Positions 9,223-17,634 of a DNA stretch of 22,075 nucleotides are shown piece by piece (the stretch's first letter is position 1; each line of letters begins with the position of its first letter). Source of the stretch: a virus; IMG/VR virus record IMGVR_UViG_3300030110_002256, positions 1-22,075 of that record; one strand, given 5' to 3'. The translations under genes and the position numbers were made by a program. The notes under the pieces were generated by a model. The model searched no databases. It was not told where the DNA came from and was given only the letters and a program-made list of their open reading frames with translations.

Positions 9223-9247
9223 AATAAATAATAAAATTAGGTTAATA
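9213..9247 (-). repeat. 35-bp perfect direct repeat, copy 1 (leader of paralogue A)
   Basis: Identical to 8888-8922. It covers the untranslated leader and first codons of the gene starting at 9222. The repeat stops just before the promoter box at 9253-9260, so only leader and gene, not the promoter, appear to have been copied. Confidence 0.95.
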
Positions 9248-9252
9248 AAGTA

Positions 9253-9260
9253 CAAAGATA
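9253..9260 (-). promoter_or_regulatory. Bacteroidota-type -7 box TATCTTTG before the small paralogue family
   Basis: TATCTTTG on the minus strand matches TAnnTTTG and lies between the terminator at 9264-9294 and the ATG at 9222, leaving a leader of roughly 25 bases. Its layout (stem-loop, T-run, TTATCTTTGT) closely copies that at 7915-7961. No clear -33 element is seen. Confidence 0.65.
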
Positions 9261-9263
9261 ACT

Positions 9264-9294
9264 AAAAAAAAAGAGACTGTTTTAAGCAGTCTCT
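9264..9294 (-). terminator. Rho-independent terminator after the 244-aa gene
   Basis: On the minus strand AGAGACTG pairs with CAGTCTCT (8 bp) around a 7-base loop, followed by nine T. It lies 29 bases past the stop at 9323 and directly before a promoter box. Confidence 0.88.
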
Positions 9295-9322
9295 CTTTCT
9301 AAAATATGTGCCTACACACCGA

Positions 9323-10057
9323 TTATTTTATTTTTTGTAAAAACTTTAATGTTTCTATACCTTCGTCAGATTTTAAGTAATGAGAAATCATTTCATTTCT
9401 ATCTTCTCCAAAAGGCACAGTCATCATTCGTTTTTTATTAGTCTTAGTGTTAAAATGAACATTTTGTTTTTTCATCATTAATTTACCTTCATCAAAAAAT
9501 GATTGAACTTCAGCCATAAGCTTAAGCATAGGGTCGTTTATAATGTTTAAAAAGTTTTCAGGTTCATTTTTAGCATAAACTAAAACATCTCTTTTTAATT
9601 CTGCTGTGCTAATTTTGCTAACATCTACATTAAATAATACACGGGACACTGTTTCAAGTTGCTTAATATCCATTGTTCGAGCTTCTACTAAAGCTTCTAC
9701 TTGAGCATTTAATATTTCAACTTCATCACTTGCGTCTTTTTCCGCATTTACTTTTCTATAAACTGTTTCATAACCAGGATGGTATTCTAAAAATTTTTGA
9801 AGCATAGGATTATTAGCGGGTACAGTTAACATACCATCTTCAAACACTATAGGTTCTAATATTTTAGTGCCATCTTGTTCATCAGCAAAAATTGATTTTT
9901 GATTTCTAGAGTAACATAGTTCTCTATTGATTTGTTTATCTTCATCCCAATACAGTAATGTATTTCTTTTGTTGTGGTGAGACGCTAACATATAAGTTAG
10001 GGGCGATTGCCCATTGTTTAAGACATAAGTCTCTGATTTTAATGTTTTCTTTTTCAT
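9323..10057 (-). CDS. Post-capsid protein of unknown function (244 aa)
   Basis: ATG at 10057 gives a very basic start (MKKKTLKSETYVLNNGQSPL). The N-terminal third is probably beta structure with aromatic residues (RNTLLYWDEDKQINRELCYS). It is followed by a predicted helical and acidic middle (about residues 105-190, including EVEILNAQVEALVEARTMD) and a basic C-terminus (FNTKTNKKRMMTVPFGEDR). It is the only gene between two terminators, at 10079-10106 and 9264-9294, so it appears to have its own transcript or to depend on read-through from the capsid gene. I recall proteins of this kind after the capsid gene in aquatic crAss-like genomes, always as hypothetical. A minor head or head-completion role is possible. 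No enzyme motif is visible. Confidence 0.7.
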   Translation of the reverse strand: MKKKTLKSETYVLNNGQSPLTYMLASHHNKRNTLLYWDEDKQINRELCYSRNQKSIFADEQDGTKILEPIVFEDGMLTVPANNPMLQKFLEYHPGYETVYRKVNAEKDASDEVEILNAQVEALVEARTMDIKQLETVSRVLFNVDVSKISTAELKRDVLVYAKNEPENFLNIINDPMLKLMAEVQSFFDEGKLMMKKQNVHFNTKTNKKRMMTVPFGEDRNEMISHYLKSDEGIETLKFLQKIK

Positions 10058-10078
10058 TTTATTAGATTTTATTAGATT
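10057..10078 (-). repeat. Short tandem repeat in the leader of the 244-aa gene
   Basis: The 8-mer attagatt occurs at 10061-10068 and again at 10071-10078 with a 10-base period, directly upstream of the ATG at 10057. Read on the minus strand, the leader is two AATCTAAT units each followed by AAAA or AAAT. No TAnnTTTG box is present in this gap. Confidence 0.7.
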
Positions 10079-10106
10079 AAAAAAAAGGGAGGAGCGAACC
10101 CCTCCC
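10079..10106 (-). terminator. Strong terminator with UUCG loop after the major capsid gene
   Basis: On the minus strand GGGAGGGG pairs with CTCCTCCC (8 bp, one G-U pair) across a TTCG loop, followed by eight T. The GC-rich stem stands out in an AT-rich genome. It begins 15 bases after the capsid stop at 10122. The capsid gene is usually the most strongly expressed, so an efficient stop here makes sense. Confidence 0.92.
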
Positions 10107-10121
10107 CTATTATTTTACTCC

Positions 10122-11570
10122 TTATGCTTTAAATAAGAAGAAGTTATTTGCACCCATAGTACATACACATCTTTCAGATAAGAAGTTAACGCTCATTACA
10201 TCTATATCAGACGTAGCTGCGCCACCTGCACCACCAGTTATCCATGTTTTATATCTTCTATCTTCAGTTTCTGAAGCTCTATATCTAACATGTAAAAATG
10301 GTCTTTTTGCATTTCTACCTAAAATTTGGTCATATACTGTAGTTGAACCTGCTGGTACCATCAATCCATTGATAGCTCCTCCAACTAGTCCACCTCTCAT
10401 TGTTGGGTCATTTAAGTATTTCCAATCAGACTTATAGAAGTCGTAACCTCTTCTAAATCCTCTGAAACCTAAATTTAACGCCATTTCTTCATCATTGTCA
10501 AAAAGACCGTAAGAAGAACCACCGTTTCCATATGAGTTTTGTGAAGCTAACATATCATCAATGTCAAAACCAAATTGTCTATTTAAGAATAATACATTCT
10601 CTTCAATAGAACCTTGCTTATCTAATCTTTCGATAATTGCATCGAAGTCAGCTAAGACAGTTGGGTTTCCACCTGACCATACATTTCCTCTTGTCCCCAC
10701 TACGTGGAAGATACCTTCTGAACCTTTGTTACCTGCTATACCTGCTGCATTCGCAATAGCTCCTGAAGCTGCTTCTGCTGGAACTGCTTCCACCATAGCT
10801 GTTTCTAGGTAATCGTCAAAACGTAATCTTGTGTCGTGCTCAGACTTTAGATACCATAGATATCCGTTAGCCCCGTCTTCACCTGAAATTTCAATCCATC
10901 CGATTTGAGCCATATCTGAACCATTCACTTTATAAGTATCTTTTAAGATAATTGGTGAATTAGTAAATATAGAATCATCTGAGATTAAAGTTTCTGGCAT
11001 TCCAACTTGACCTTTTTTAAATTCTGAACCGTAAATAAATACATCACAATCTACTCCTGCTGCCATAGTTTGACCTCCAGCTTCGTAATAAGCTACGGTA
11101 AAAGTTCTGTTAGCATAATCTACAGCTGTTACAACTGCTTTGTTAGTGAATGAAGACCCTGGTGTAGAGTCAGAGAACATAACAGTGTGTCCAATTCTAA
11201 TAGCAATACCTCCTGCTGCACCAGTTTGTGGCTGTGTAGCTGGAATTATTTGAGCTGCTGGAACTGTCCATGTAGCAGTGTCTTGAGCTGCTGCTGCACC
11301 TGATGTTACTCCTGTATATTTTACGTGTAATCTACCTTGCTCCGCCCAGATTACTTTATCTGAGTTTGAAGGCATTTCAGCACCTACCATTCTTAAGAAT
11401 GATGATACTGTTCTGTTACCATAACGCTCGAATTCTTTTTCATACGTATCTGGAAGATAAGTACTTAAGAAATCGAAGTTATTGATATAATTAGTGGATG
11501 TAGTAATCTGCTGCGCACTAGGCTGCAACTGAAAATTTAACAAGCCACCTGTTTCAATACTTCCTGGCAT
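10122..11570 (-). CDS. Major capsid protein (crAss-like HK97-fold family)
   Basis: This 482-aa protein forms the icosahedral shell. The N-terminal arm includes about residues 36-82, with DTYEKEFERYGNR, SFLRMVGAEMP and VIWAEQGRLH, a block I recognise from crAss-like major capsid proteins. The length also fits that group (roughly 480-500 aa). Further in are FLNRQFGFDIDDMLASQNS and the Gly-rich GAINGLMVPAGSTTVYD, and the chain ends CTMGANNFFLFKA. I see no separate N-terminal protease-type delta domain; the charged protein encoded just upstream (11603-12697) probably supplies scaffolding. No TAnnTTTG box lies in the 32-base gap before the gene, so it is probably co-transcribed with that protein. 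A strong terminator follows. Codon use is noticeably richer in C and G third positions than in its neighbours, consistent with high expression. Confidence 0.92.
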   Translation of the reverse strand: MPGSIETGGLLNFQLQPSAQQITTSTNYINNFDFLSTYLPDTYEKEFERYGNRTVSSFLRMVGAEMPSNSDKVIWAEQGRLHVKYTGVTSGAAAAQDTATWTVPAAQIIPATQPQTGAAGGIAIRIGHTVMFSDSTPGSSFTNKAVVTAVDYANRTFTVAYYEAGGQTMAAGVDCDVFIYGSEFKKGQVGMPETLISDDSIFTNSPIILKDTYKVNGSDMAQIGWIEISGEDGANGYLWYLKSEHDTRLRFDDYLETAMVEAVPAEAASGAIANAAGIAGNKGSEGIFHVVGTRGNVWSGGNPTVLADFDAIIERLDKQGSIEENVLFLNRQFGFDIDDMLASQNSYGNGGSSYGLFDNDEEMALNLGFRGFRRGYDFYKSDWKYLNDPTMRGGLVGGAINGLMVPAGSTTVYDQILGRNAKRPFLHVRYRASETEDRRYKTWITGGAGGAATSDIDVMSVNFLSERCVCTMGANNFFLFKA

Positions 11571-11602
11571 AATTTCTAATTTTTTTAAGTTTAATAATCA
11601 TT

Positions 11603-12697
11603 TTATTTTCTAGCACTTTTAATCCTCAACCTGTTTCCAGAATCAGAATTAACAGTTCTAATTTGCGTTCCCCCTTTTTGTACAACTTCTGGCGCTGAGC
11701 GTAACTTCATATTTATATTTTTAGTTTTACGCGCATCGCTTTCAATTGCTTGTGCTTTACCCTGCTCATAAAAATACTGAGCAAACTTGCTAGGGTTCAT
11801 CGCTAATGATAACGCTTTATGATATCCTGTGGCATCGTTCATTAATCCGTCCTCTCCTAAATATTTTTGAACAAAGTTCATAATATTTCCTTGAGATTTT
11901 TTTAATTCACTTACATCCCCTGGATTGTACATTACGCTATTTTCTCCAATCTTAAACTCAAAACCTTTGAATTCATTCGAAAACACCTCTTCTGTTTTTT
12001 TCGCAAACCAGTCAGCTTTTCTTTTCTGCTGCTCGTTTTGCGTTTTCGCATCATCAACATATTGTCTGTACTCGTCTAATTCTTTTTGAGCATCATTAGA
12101 TAAAACTTCCTGGCTTGACTCAAGCGGTTGTTTATACTTATCTTTTTGCTCATTAAAGTATTTTCTAGCTTCAACAATTTTTCTTTTTTTTGCTAGCTTT
12201 ATTTTTTTAATAGTTTTTTCATCATCAATATCTGCGTCAAATGTATAATCATCCATTAGTGCCTCTACATCTTCTTCATCTATTGCTGTTTCACTGTCTA
12301 AAAAATATTCAGTTAACAAAACATCAGGATTCATTTCCTCAAAATCTCGATTAAGTTTTACATAATCATTAAGTCCACGACCTGTTTCTTTTTTATATTT
12401 AAAATACGCTGCGACATCTTCAGGTAATTCTTCCTTATCCTCTCGCTTAGCCATCAAATCATCAAATGATTCAATAGGTTTATCGTATCTATTTCTTATA
12501 TATTCAAGAACATCTTTTTCTTCTAAAGATTTTTTTTCTGTTGTAGCAGCTTCTGTTTCATTTTTTGACTCAACTGCTGCTTCTACAATTTTTTCTTCTT
12601 GAACAGTTTGTTTTTCTTCGTTTTGTTTTAGTAGTTTTTCTTCTACTTGAGCGGCAGATTGTTCTGCTTTTCCTACTTCTCTAACTTTTAATTCCAT
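11603..12697 (-). CDS. Probable capsid scaffolding protein (charged, helical)
   Basis: This 364-aa protein lies between portal and capsid genes, the usual place for a scaffold. Residues 1-65 are almost all Glu, Lys, Gln, Ala and Val, a low-complexity helical or disordered region. The middle contains acidic stretches (EEDVEALMDDYTFDADIDDE) and a long helical segment (about 160-235) of Lys, Glu and Gln. The C-terminus is basic and Arg/Lys-rich (SGNRLRIKSARK), like the capsid-binding tails of known scaffolds. There are no membrane segments or enzyme motifs. Its promoter-like box at 12714-12721 would drive it together with the capsid gene. The role is inferred from position and composition; an inner-head protein is the main alternative. 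Confidence 0.62.
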   Translation of the reverse strand: MELKVREVGKAEQSAAQVEEKLLKQNEEKQTVQEEKIVEAAVESKNETEAATTEKKSLEEKDVLEYIRNRYDKPIESFDDLMAKREDKEELPEDVAAYFKYKKETGRGLNDYVKLNRDFEEMNPDVLLTEYFLDSETAIDEEDVEALMDDYTFDADIDDEKTIKKIKLAKKRKIVEARKYFNEQKDKYKQPLESSQEVLSNDAQKELDEYRQYVDDAKTQNEQQKRKADWFAKKTEEVFSNEFKGFEFKIGENSVMYNPGDVSELKKSQGNIMNFVQKYLGEDGLMNDATGYHKALSLAMNPSKFAQYFYEQGKAQAIESDARKTKNINMKLRSAPEVVQKGGTQIRTVNSDSGNRLRIKSARK

Positions 12698-12713
12698 TTG
12701 ATTTAATTTTTTA

Positions 12714-12721
12714 CAAAGTTA
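12714..12721 (-). promoter_or_regulatory. Bacteroidota-type -7 box TAACTTTG before the scaffold/capsid pair
   Basis: TAACTTTG matches TAnnTTTG and shares TTAnCTTTGT with the other three boxes. It lies in the 51-base gap after the portal gene, 16 bases before the ATG at 12697. No clear -33 element or terminator is visible in the gap, so portal transcripts may read through. Confidence 0.55.
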
Positions 12722-12748
12722 ATAATTATTTTAATGTTAAATTTAAGC

Positions 12749-15184
12749 TTATCTAGGCTCAAATTCTGCTAAATCAAAACCATCTAAACTGTCTTCATTA
12801 GACTCAAATCTTTGAGGAGGTAAATTATTTTTCCTTTGATTTATTAATCTTGACTGTTCATTATTGGCTTGACTTATTCTATTAGACTTAGCTTTTTCTC
12901 TTTGGAGCTCTCTGTCCTTCAAACCTTTTTCGCTAATATCTCTTAACTGTTGATTATACCCAAACTCTTTATCCATAAGAGTTCCTTTTAATTGAGCTTC
13001 AGCATTTAGTCGTTCTATTTCAAAAGCAACTTTTGCTTGTTCCAATTGCATTTTAGCTTGACTCTCAGCTTGAATTTTTTGCATAGCAGTTTGCGCAGCC
13101 ATTTGCTGTGATTGCATTTGAATTTGACCCTGCTGCTGTTGTTTTTGCATTTCAAACTGTCTGTCTTTTTCTTCTTTAGTTTTACGCTTCATTTTTAAAA
13201 GTTGATTCGCAAGTTTAAGATTATGAATTTCTCTAATATCAATTGCGTCTTCTAAATTTATATCACCCTTTTGCAATGCCATTTGAATATTTTGTTCTAA
13301 TTGAGCTTTTTCTTCGGCATCAGGAGTTACTTCAATAAATATTCCAAAATCATAAATGTATAAATCATTCATTTCTTGTAAAATAGTTACATTGTATTTT
13401 CCTATTTGATTTGCAAATTCATCTTTAAATTCTGCAAATTCTAATATATCAGCCATTCTATACGACAATCCTTCAGCTAAAGTTCTATATATATACAATG
13501 AACCATCTAATATGTGCCTTGTCGCTGTATTAGAATTTAATGATGCTAATTTTTGAATACCAACTAAAGCATTAGGGTCAGGGTTACTTCCATCTTTAGC
13601 TTCACTTAAGCCCGTTACTTGTCTAATCATATTTATATAATTATTCATATTTGTAATTAGCATCTGTGTTTTGCTTGCGCCAGAATTTGATGTAAGCTGA
13701 GTGATAGGAACTTTACCTTGATTAAAGTCTCCATCTTGCGTATAACTTCTACCCACTACACTACCAGTTTGAAAATACAATCTTAGTGCATCTTCAGGAT
13801 TATAAGCATTACCTGTTCCTAAATCAACTTCATTAAGACCATCTGCATCAATGTATACTCCGTCTGGAACTACTCTTGATATTACTTGTTGTAATTTTAA
13901 ATGAGTTAACTGTATTAAATCAGCAAAAGGAATCATACGCTTAGTTAAGGATTCAATTCTTCCTTTATACATTCTTGGAGATGTTGCTACATAGTTAGGT
14001 AAAGCTGCTTGTGTAGCAGACTTAGGTCTTACCATGTTTTCCATCAACTCCCACTTTAACATTATATTTGTTCCCATAACCATGATACCGTCATACCAAA
14101 CATCTATAGTTTTAGAAATTTTTCTAAAATTATTTTCCTCCATCATTTCTTCTGGCGGATTAAAAGAATCATCTTTTTCTATTATTTTAGTTGCGCCATT
14201 TTCATTTACTTTTTTCTTGTAAACATATTTTTTTGTAGTCTTATAGTTAAAATACATTAATGTAACTGTGTCTTTATAAAAAATATCGTTATTATAATAT
14301 TGACGCATATTAAAATAATCATCCCACATTTGACTGTATTGACTAATTTCTTTTAAGTCATCATTAGTTAATGACTGGTCTATCTTCATTAATTCTGTTA
14401 TAGCAACTGTTTTAATTTCACCCCAATAAAAACAATCTTTGTATTGTGGGTCTTCAGTATAACTATGAATTAAATTTGCAGGGTCTACATATTTAACCTC
14501 GACTCCTGCTCCTGGTAGGAACTCATGTTTTGCACATGCAAATCCTAATACTGCTAAATCATAATCTAATCTTCTTCGTATATCTTCATAATGATTTTCT
14601 GCAAATATTGTATCAATTCCTTCTTCTTCAGCTATTTCTATAGCTGGCTTATAATTTAGCTGCATATATAATGCAAGCTCTTCATCTGTGTTAGGTAAGT
14701 CATCAGGTGACATTGTAAATGGATTAGCTCCAGTGCCTTTTTCAATAACAGAAAGTAATTCTTTAGAAACCATCTGTGCTTCAATCATATCTTGAAAAGC
14801 ACTTCTTTTAGATTGCGACATAGCATCTTGTGCATAAGCATTTACCTTAAACAATCTGTCATTCATTCCATTAACCACTAAGTCTACAAACTTAGGGATA
14901 ATAGGTACAATTGACCAATCAAGATTTAGATAAGACAAATCTCCATCTACTGCTAATTCGTTTTTATATTTGGCTATAGGTTGTTCTCCACGAGCATACA
15001 ACCTCAATCGGTTAAAGTCTTGCCAACGACTGTAATATCTACACGCAGAAGAATCTTTTCTAAACCACTCATATTGTATAGCTTGGCCTATAATTAGACC
15101 ATACTCTTCAGTTGCTTTTTCTGCATCTGAAACATACTGGCTAGGAAACCCTACATTAGATATATCTATTTTTATATCTTTCAT
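12749..15184 (-). CDS. Portal protein (crAss-like family)
   Basis: This 811-aa protein would form the dodecameric ring at the DNA-entry vertex, acting with TerL. Residues about 57-108 hold the conserved block FNRLRLYARGEQ, DLSYLNLDW and IIPKFVDLVVNGM that I recognise from crAss-like portals. A second conserved part is GLSEAKDGSNPDPNALVGIQ near the middle of the wing/crown region. From about residue 664 to 790 there is a Gln and Lys-rich helical segment (KQQQQGQIQMQSQQ and following) predicted to form a coiled coil, probably the barrel-like C-terminal extension. The tail is acidic (SLDGFDLAEFEPR). The ATG at 15184 directly follows the TerL stop (TAAATG), so the two are coupled. The length matches the roughly 800-aa portals of this group. 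Confidence 0.93.
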   Translation of the reverse strand: MKDIKIDISNVGFPSQYVSDAEKATEEYGLIIGQAIQYEWFRKDSSACRYYSRWQDFNRLRLYARGEQPIAKYKNELAVDGDLSYLNLDWSIVPIIPKFVDLVVNGMNDRLFKVNAYAQDAMSQSKRSAFQDMIEAQMVSKELLSVIEKGTGANPFTMSPDDLPNTDEELALYMQLNYKPAIEIAEEEGIDTIFAENHYEDIRRRLDYDLAVLGFACAKHEFLPGAGVEVKYVDPANLIHSYTEDPQYKDCFYWGEIKTVAITELMKIDQSLTNDDLKEISQYSQMWDDYFNMRQYYNNDIFYKDTVTLMYFNYKTTKKYVYKKKVNENGATKIIEKDDSFNPPEEMMEENNFRKISKTIDVWYDGIMVMGTNIMLKWELMENMVRPKSATQAALPNYVATSPRMYKGRIESLTKRMIPFADLIQLTHLKLQQVISRVVPDGVYIDADGLNEVDLGTGNAYNPEDALRLYFQTGSVVGRSYTQDGDFNQGKVPITQLTSNSGASKTQMLITNMNNYINMIRQVTGLSEAKDGSNPDPNALVGIQKLASLNSNTATRHILDGSLYIYRTLAEGLSYRMADILEFAEFKDEFANQIGKYNVTILQEMNDLYIYDFGIFIEVTPDAEEKAQLEQNIQMALQKGDINLEDAIDIREIHNLKLANQLLKMKRKTKEEKDRQFEMQKQQQQGQIQMQSQQMAAQTAMQKIQAESQAKMQLEQAKVAFEIERLNAEAQLKGTLMDKEFGYNQQLRDISEKGLKDRELQREKAKSNRISQANNEQSRLINQRKNNLPPQRFESNEDSLDGFDLAEFEPR

Positions 15185-17431
15185 TTATTTCACTAATTCA
15201 CTATATATTCCTTTATTAGCATATCTTGCAAAGTTAATGCTTATTTTTGATTGTTTTTTAACAGGAGTATAGAGGTGTTTTTGATTAGCCATTATAGCTA
15301 AACCTGAGCTTATTGAAGCATCAAATTTAGTTCTATTATTAATGTCAAATTTTGCCCAGTCTTCTAATGTCCTTGTAAAAAGCATATCTCCCATCTCGTC
15401 ATTATCTCTAAAGTTACCTTGTAAATCAATACCTACATGCTTTTCTATATAAGATTCAATAGCGGCAGCGTGGGACTGTTTTACATCTTCACTCGAATTA
15501 GGTATGCCACCTAACTCTTTTTCTGTTTTAGAAAGTTTGTTGTAAGATTTGTCTGGTCTGTTTAAACTATACCCTCTATATCCTCTGTTTTTAAAATGAT
15601 ATAAAAGTCTAGGTTTGTTGTTTTCACATAATAATGGCATGCCATAAAAGATACAAGCCATTAAAACATCTTCGAAAAATATTTCTGCTGTTTGTGGCCT
15701 AGCAACATATTCTAAAAAAAAAGTATTACTTGGCGCTTTGTCCATATTAAATTTTGTCATTCCATGCAAAGCACCATTAGAACCTTTTCCTCCAACTGTT
15801 CCTGATATATCATAACTATCACAACCAAAAGAACCTATGTGTTCATTCGCTGGATAATTAACTCCATTCTTTTTAATAATTCTATTTCGCAAGTTTGATT
15901 CAGGAATCCAAGCTAAATGAAATCTTCCTTTTTGCGATGGATTAAATATTACTTCCGTGTCTTTAATTCCATTTTTCCAACTAAAATTACCTACACTTAC
16001 ATGCTGCTCTTTAATTAAAGAATCGTTGTAATCTATCTGTTGATATATTTTAGTAAGGTTAAACAAAGATTGTTTAGACTCATCTCTAAATGCATGCGAT
16101 TCTGTTCTGGGAAATTGTCTGTAAAATTCGTTAAGTGCGTTTGAGTCTTGTTTAAGAGAGTCTACTTCATTTTGCCAATAGTCTATTGCACCAATTTTAA
16201 TTTTCTCATTATCAATGCCTAAGACAGCTTTATCTTTAACAGATAAAACAGGCATTCCGTATTTGTCAATAAACCCTTCCATGTTCCACTCCATAGGTAC
16301 AAACAAACTATATAGTCCACTTTTTGTTTGACCATTTGCGTTTCTTTTTGTAATATCAGAATCTTCATATAGTTTTTTAAAACTACTCCCTCCTTTACTT
16401 AAAGCATTAGATGTAGAACCCATCATACATTTTCCAATAATTTTTCTACCTAATCTTAAACAAGTTTTTGTTACTCTCCAGTTGTTTAATATATTATTTG
16501 GCTTTATCCATTTACCACTTTCATCGTGTACTAATAATAATAGTTTTTCTCCATCATATGAATTGTCATCAGTGTTTTTCCAGTCTATTGTTGTATCTAA
16601 ACCATCCATTTCAAAATCATCTTCTAAATGCATATTTTTTTTGGTTATTTTAGAAGCTGGTACACGAAAAGCTAATTCAGTTTTTGGTTTATCCATACCG
16701 TCTTGAATCGGTTTAAAAAAGAAAGGATAATTGTTGGTTATAGGAACTACTTTATCTGTAAACATTTTTTTAGCATCAGCCCCTGTTTTAGACAAAATAC
16801 CTATTCGAGAATCTTTTGATATAGTAGCAATATTAGCACATTCTTCAGAACCCATAAATGAAAAACCTGACCTTCTGATTTTTAAATAACAAATTCCAAA
16901 ACTTCTGGCATCAGCTTTACAAGCTTCCCAGTAAATATAAAACAACCTGTTAGCCTCTCTAAAATCTGGAAACCCTACATCAATTTTAGTCCACTGAAGA
17001 TACATGTAATGTGAGCCAGTAATATAAGTATGAACTCCATTATTCCAAAACCAATGCCCATCTTCTCTTCTTTCAAACTCTTGCTCTATATAGTCAATCC
17101 AATTATTCTTGAATGCAGCAGGCATCTCATTCCATATAAAAATACTAGGTATTTTACTCATTGCTTTTGGGTACTCAGCTCTTTCCCAATATTGTTCTAA
17201 ATAATTTTTTGGTCGTTTACGACCAATTTCTGGTGATAATGGCAGCGCTATATCTAAACCACTGATACTAATAATTTCACCAATCTGCCCTGTTTTAGAA
17301 ATAATAATTACATTATACTTTTCATTATAGCCATACAACCATGATTTAGCTTTGTTTTTTTTTGACAAAACATTTTTAGGTATAACGTCTGTTAAGACTT
17401 CATATAATTTATTTTGAGTTTCTTTCTGCAA
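15185..17431 (-). CDS. terL: Terminase large subunit (packaging ATPase and nuclease)
   Basis: This 748-aa protein packages DNA: an ATPase motor plus an RNase H-like nuclease that cuts the concatemer. Residues about 126-180 (HWFWNNGVHTYITG, then YLQWTKIDVGFPDFREANR) are typical of crAss-like TerL. The P-loop position (186-192) reads RRSGFSF, without the usual GK[ST]. Walker B is LLLLVHDES (297-305), with the catalytic Glu at 304, and the coupling motif is GSTSN (338-342). Nuclease acidic residues are probably D538 (GCDSYD), E603 (LCEN) and D704 (FDASISSGLAIMA). The start is TTG at 17431: the frame has a stop a few codons upstream and the next ATG would remove 90 residues. It overlaps the previous gene by 23 bases, which suggests translational coupling. 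Confidence 0.95.
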   Translation of the reverse strand: MQKETQNKLYEVLTDVIPKNVLSKKNKAKSWLYGYNEKYNVIIISKTGQIGEIISISGLDIALPLSPEIGRKRPKNYLEQYWERAEYPKAMSKIPSIFIWNEMPAAFKNNWIDYIEQEFERREDGHWFWNNGVHTYITGSHYMYLQWTKIDVGFPDFREANRLFYIYWEACKADARSFGICYLKIRRSGFSFMGSEECANIATISKDSRIGILSKTGADAKKMFTDKVVPITNNYPFFFKPIQDGMDKPKTELAFRVPASKITKKNMHLEDDFEMDGLDTTIDWKNTDDNSYDGEKLLLLVHDESGKWIKPNNILNNWRVTKTCLRLGRKIIGKCMMGSTSNALSKGGSSFKKLYEDSDITKRNANGQTKSGLYSLFVPMEWNMEGFIDKYGMPVLSVKDKAVLGIDNEKIKIGAIDYWQNEVDSLKQDSNALNEFYRQFPRTESHAFRDESKQSLFNLTKIYQQIDYNDSLIKEQHVSVGNFSWKNGIKDTEVIFNPSQKGRFHLAWIPESNLRNRIIKKNGVNYPANEHIGSFGCDSYDISGTVGGKGSNGALHGMTKFNMDKAPSNTFFLEYVARPQTAEIFFEDVLMACIFYGMPLLCENNKPRLLYHFKNRGYRGYSLNRPDKSYNKLSKTEKELGGIPNSSEDVKQSHAAAIESYIEKHVGIDLQGNFRDNDEMGDMLFTRTLEDWAKFDINNRTKFDASISSGLAIMANQKHLYTPVKKQSKISINFARYANKGIYSELVK

Positions 17432-17621
17432 ATCCTTGTTTAGTATCAGTTTTTAAAATTCCTTTTTCTGCTAAATCCATATTTTCTTTTTCAGTTTGTA
17501 TACGGTTAAGTATTTCAAACGCATCAAATACAGCTAGTTTTTTTGTAGCCGCAGCATTTTTAAGCCTATCTGCTGACAAATCATCTTCAGGGTCGTGCTT
17601 AATTATTTTTTCCTGAGCCAC
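17409..17621 (-). CDS. Small pre-terL protein, C-terminal frame (possible terminase small subunit, apparently frameshifted)
   Basis: From the GTG at 17621 this gives 70 aa, VAQEKIIKHDPEDDLSADRL and onward (Val read as Met), with a helical Ala and Lys-rich segment (KNAAATKKLAVFDAFEILNR). GTG is the only standard start in the open frame, and clearly coding-like sequence continues upstream of it (IIAAGEKAVRELIK) up to a TAA near 17730. Removing one A from the A5 run (T5 at 17663-17667 on the plus strand) would join this frame to the 44-aa ORF at 17635-17769 and give one basic protein of about 119 aa. A small, Lys-rich, helical protein directly before and overlapping terL could be the terminase small subunit, but I see no definite DNA-binding motif. 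The break may be a sequencing error, a real mutation or recoding. Confidence 0.6.
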   Translation of the reverse strand: MAQEKIIKHDPEDDLSADRLKNAAATKKLAVFDAFEILNRIQTEKENMDLAEKGILKTDTKQGFAERNSK

Positions 17622-17634
17622 TTTAATTAATTCT

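Noticed and set aside
9223-9255. A longer N-terminus for paralogue A starting at TTG 9255
   Set aside because: The extra residues would lie across the TATCTTTG promoter box and the duplicated leader. The ATG at 9222 aligns with the MEK starts of the other two family members.
12722-12751. A possible hairpin after the portal gene (AAGCTT and TTAAATTTAA palindromes)
   Set aside because: The palindromes are short and AT-rich with no stable stem and T-run; not enough for a terminator.
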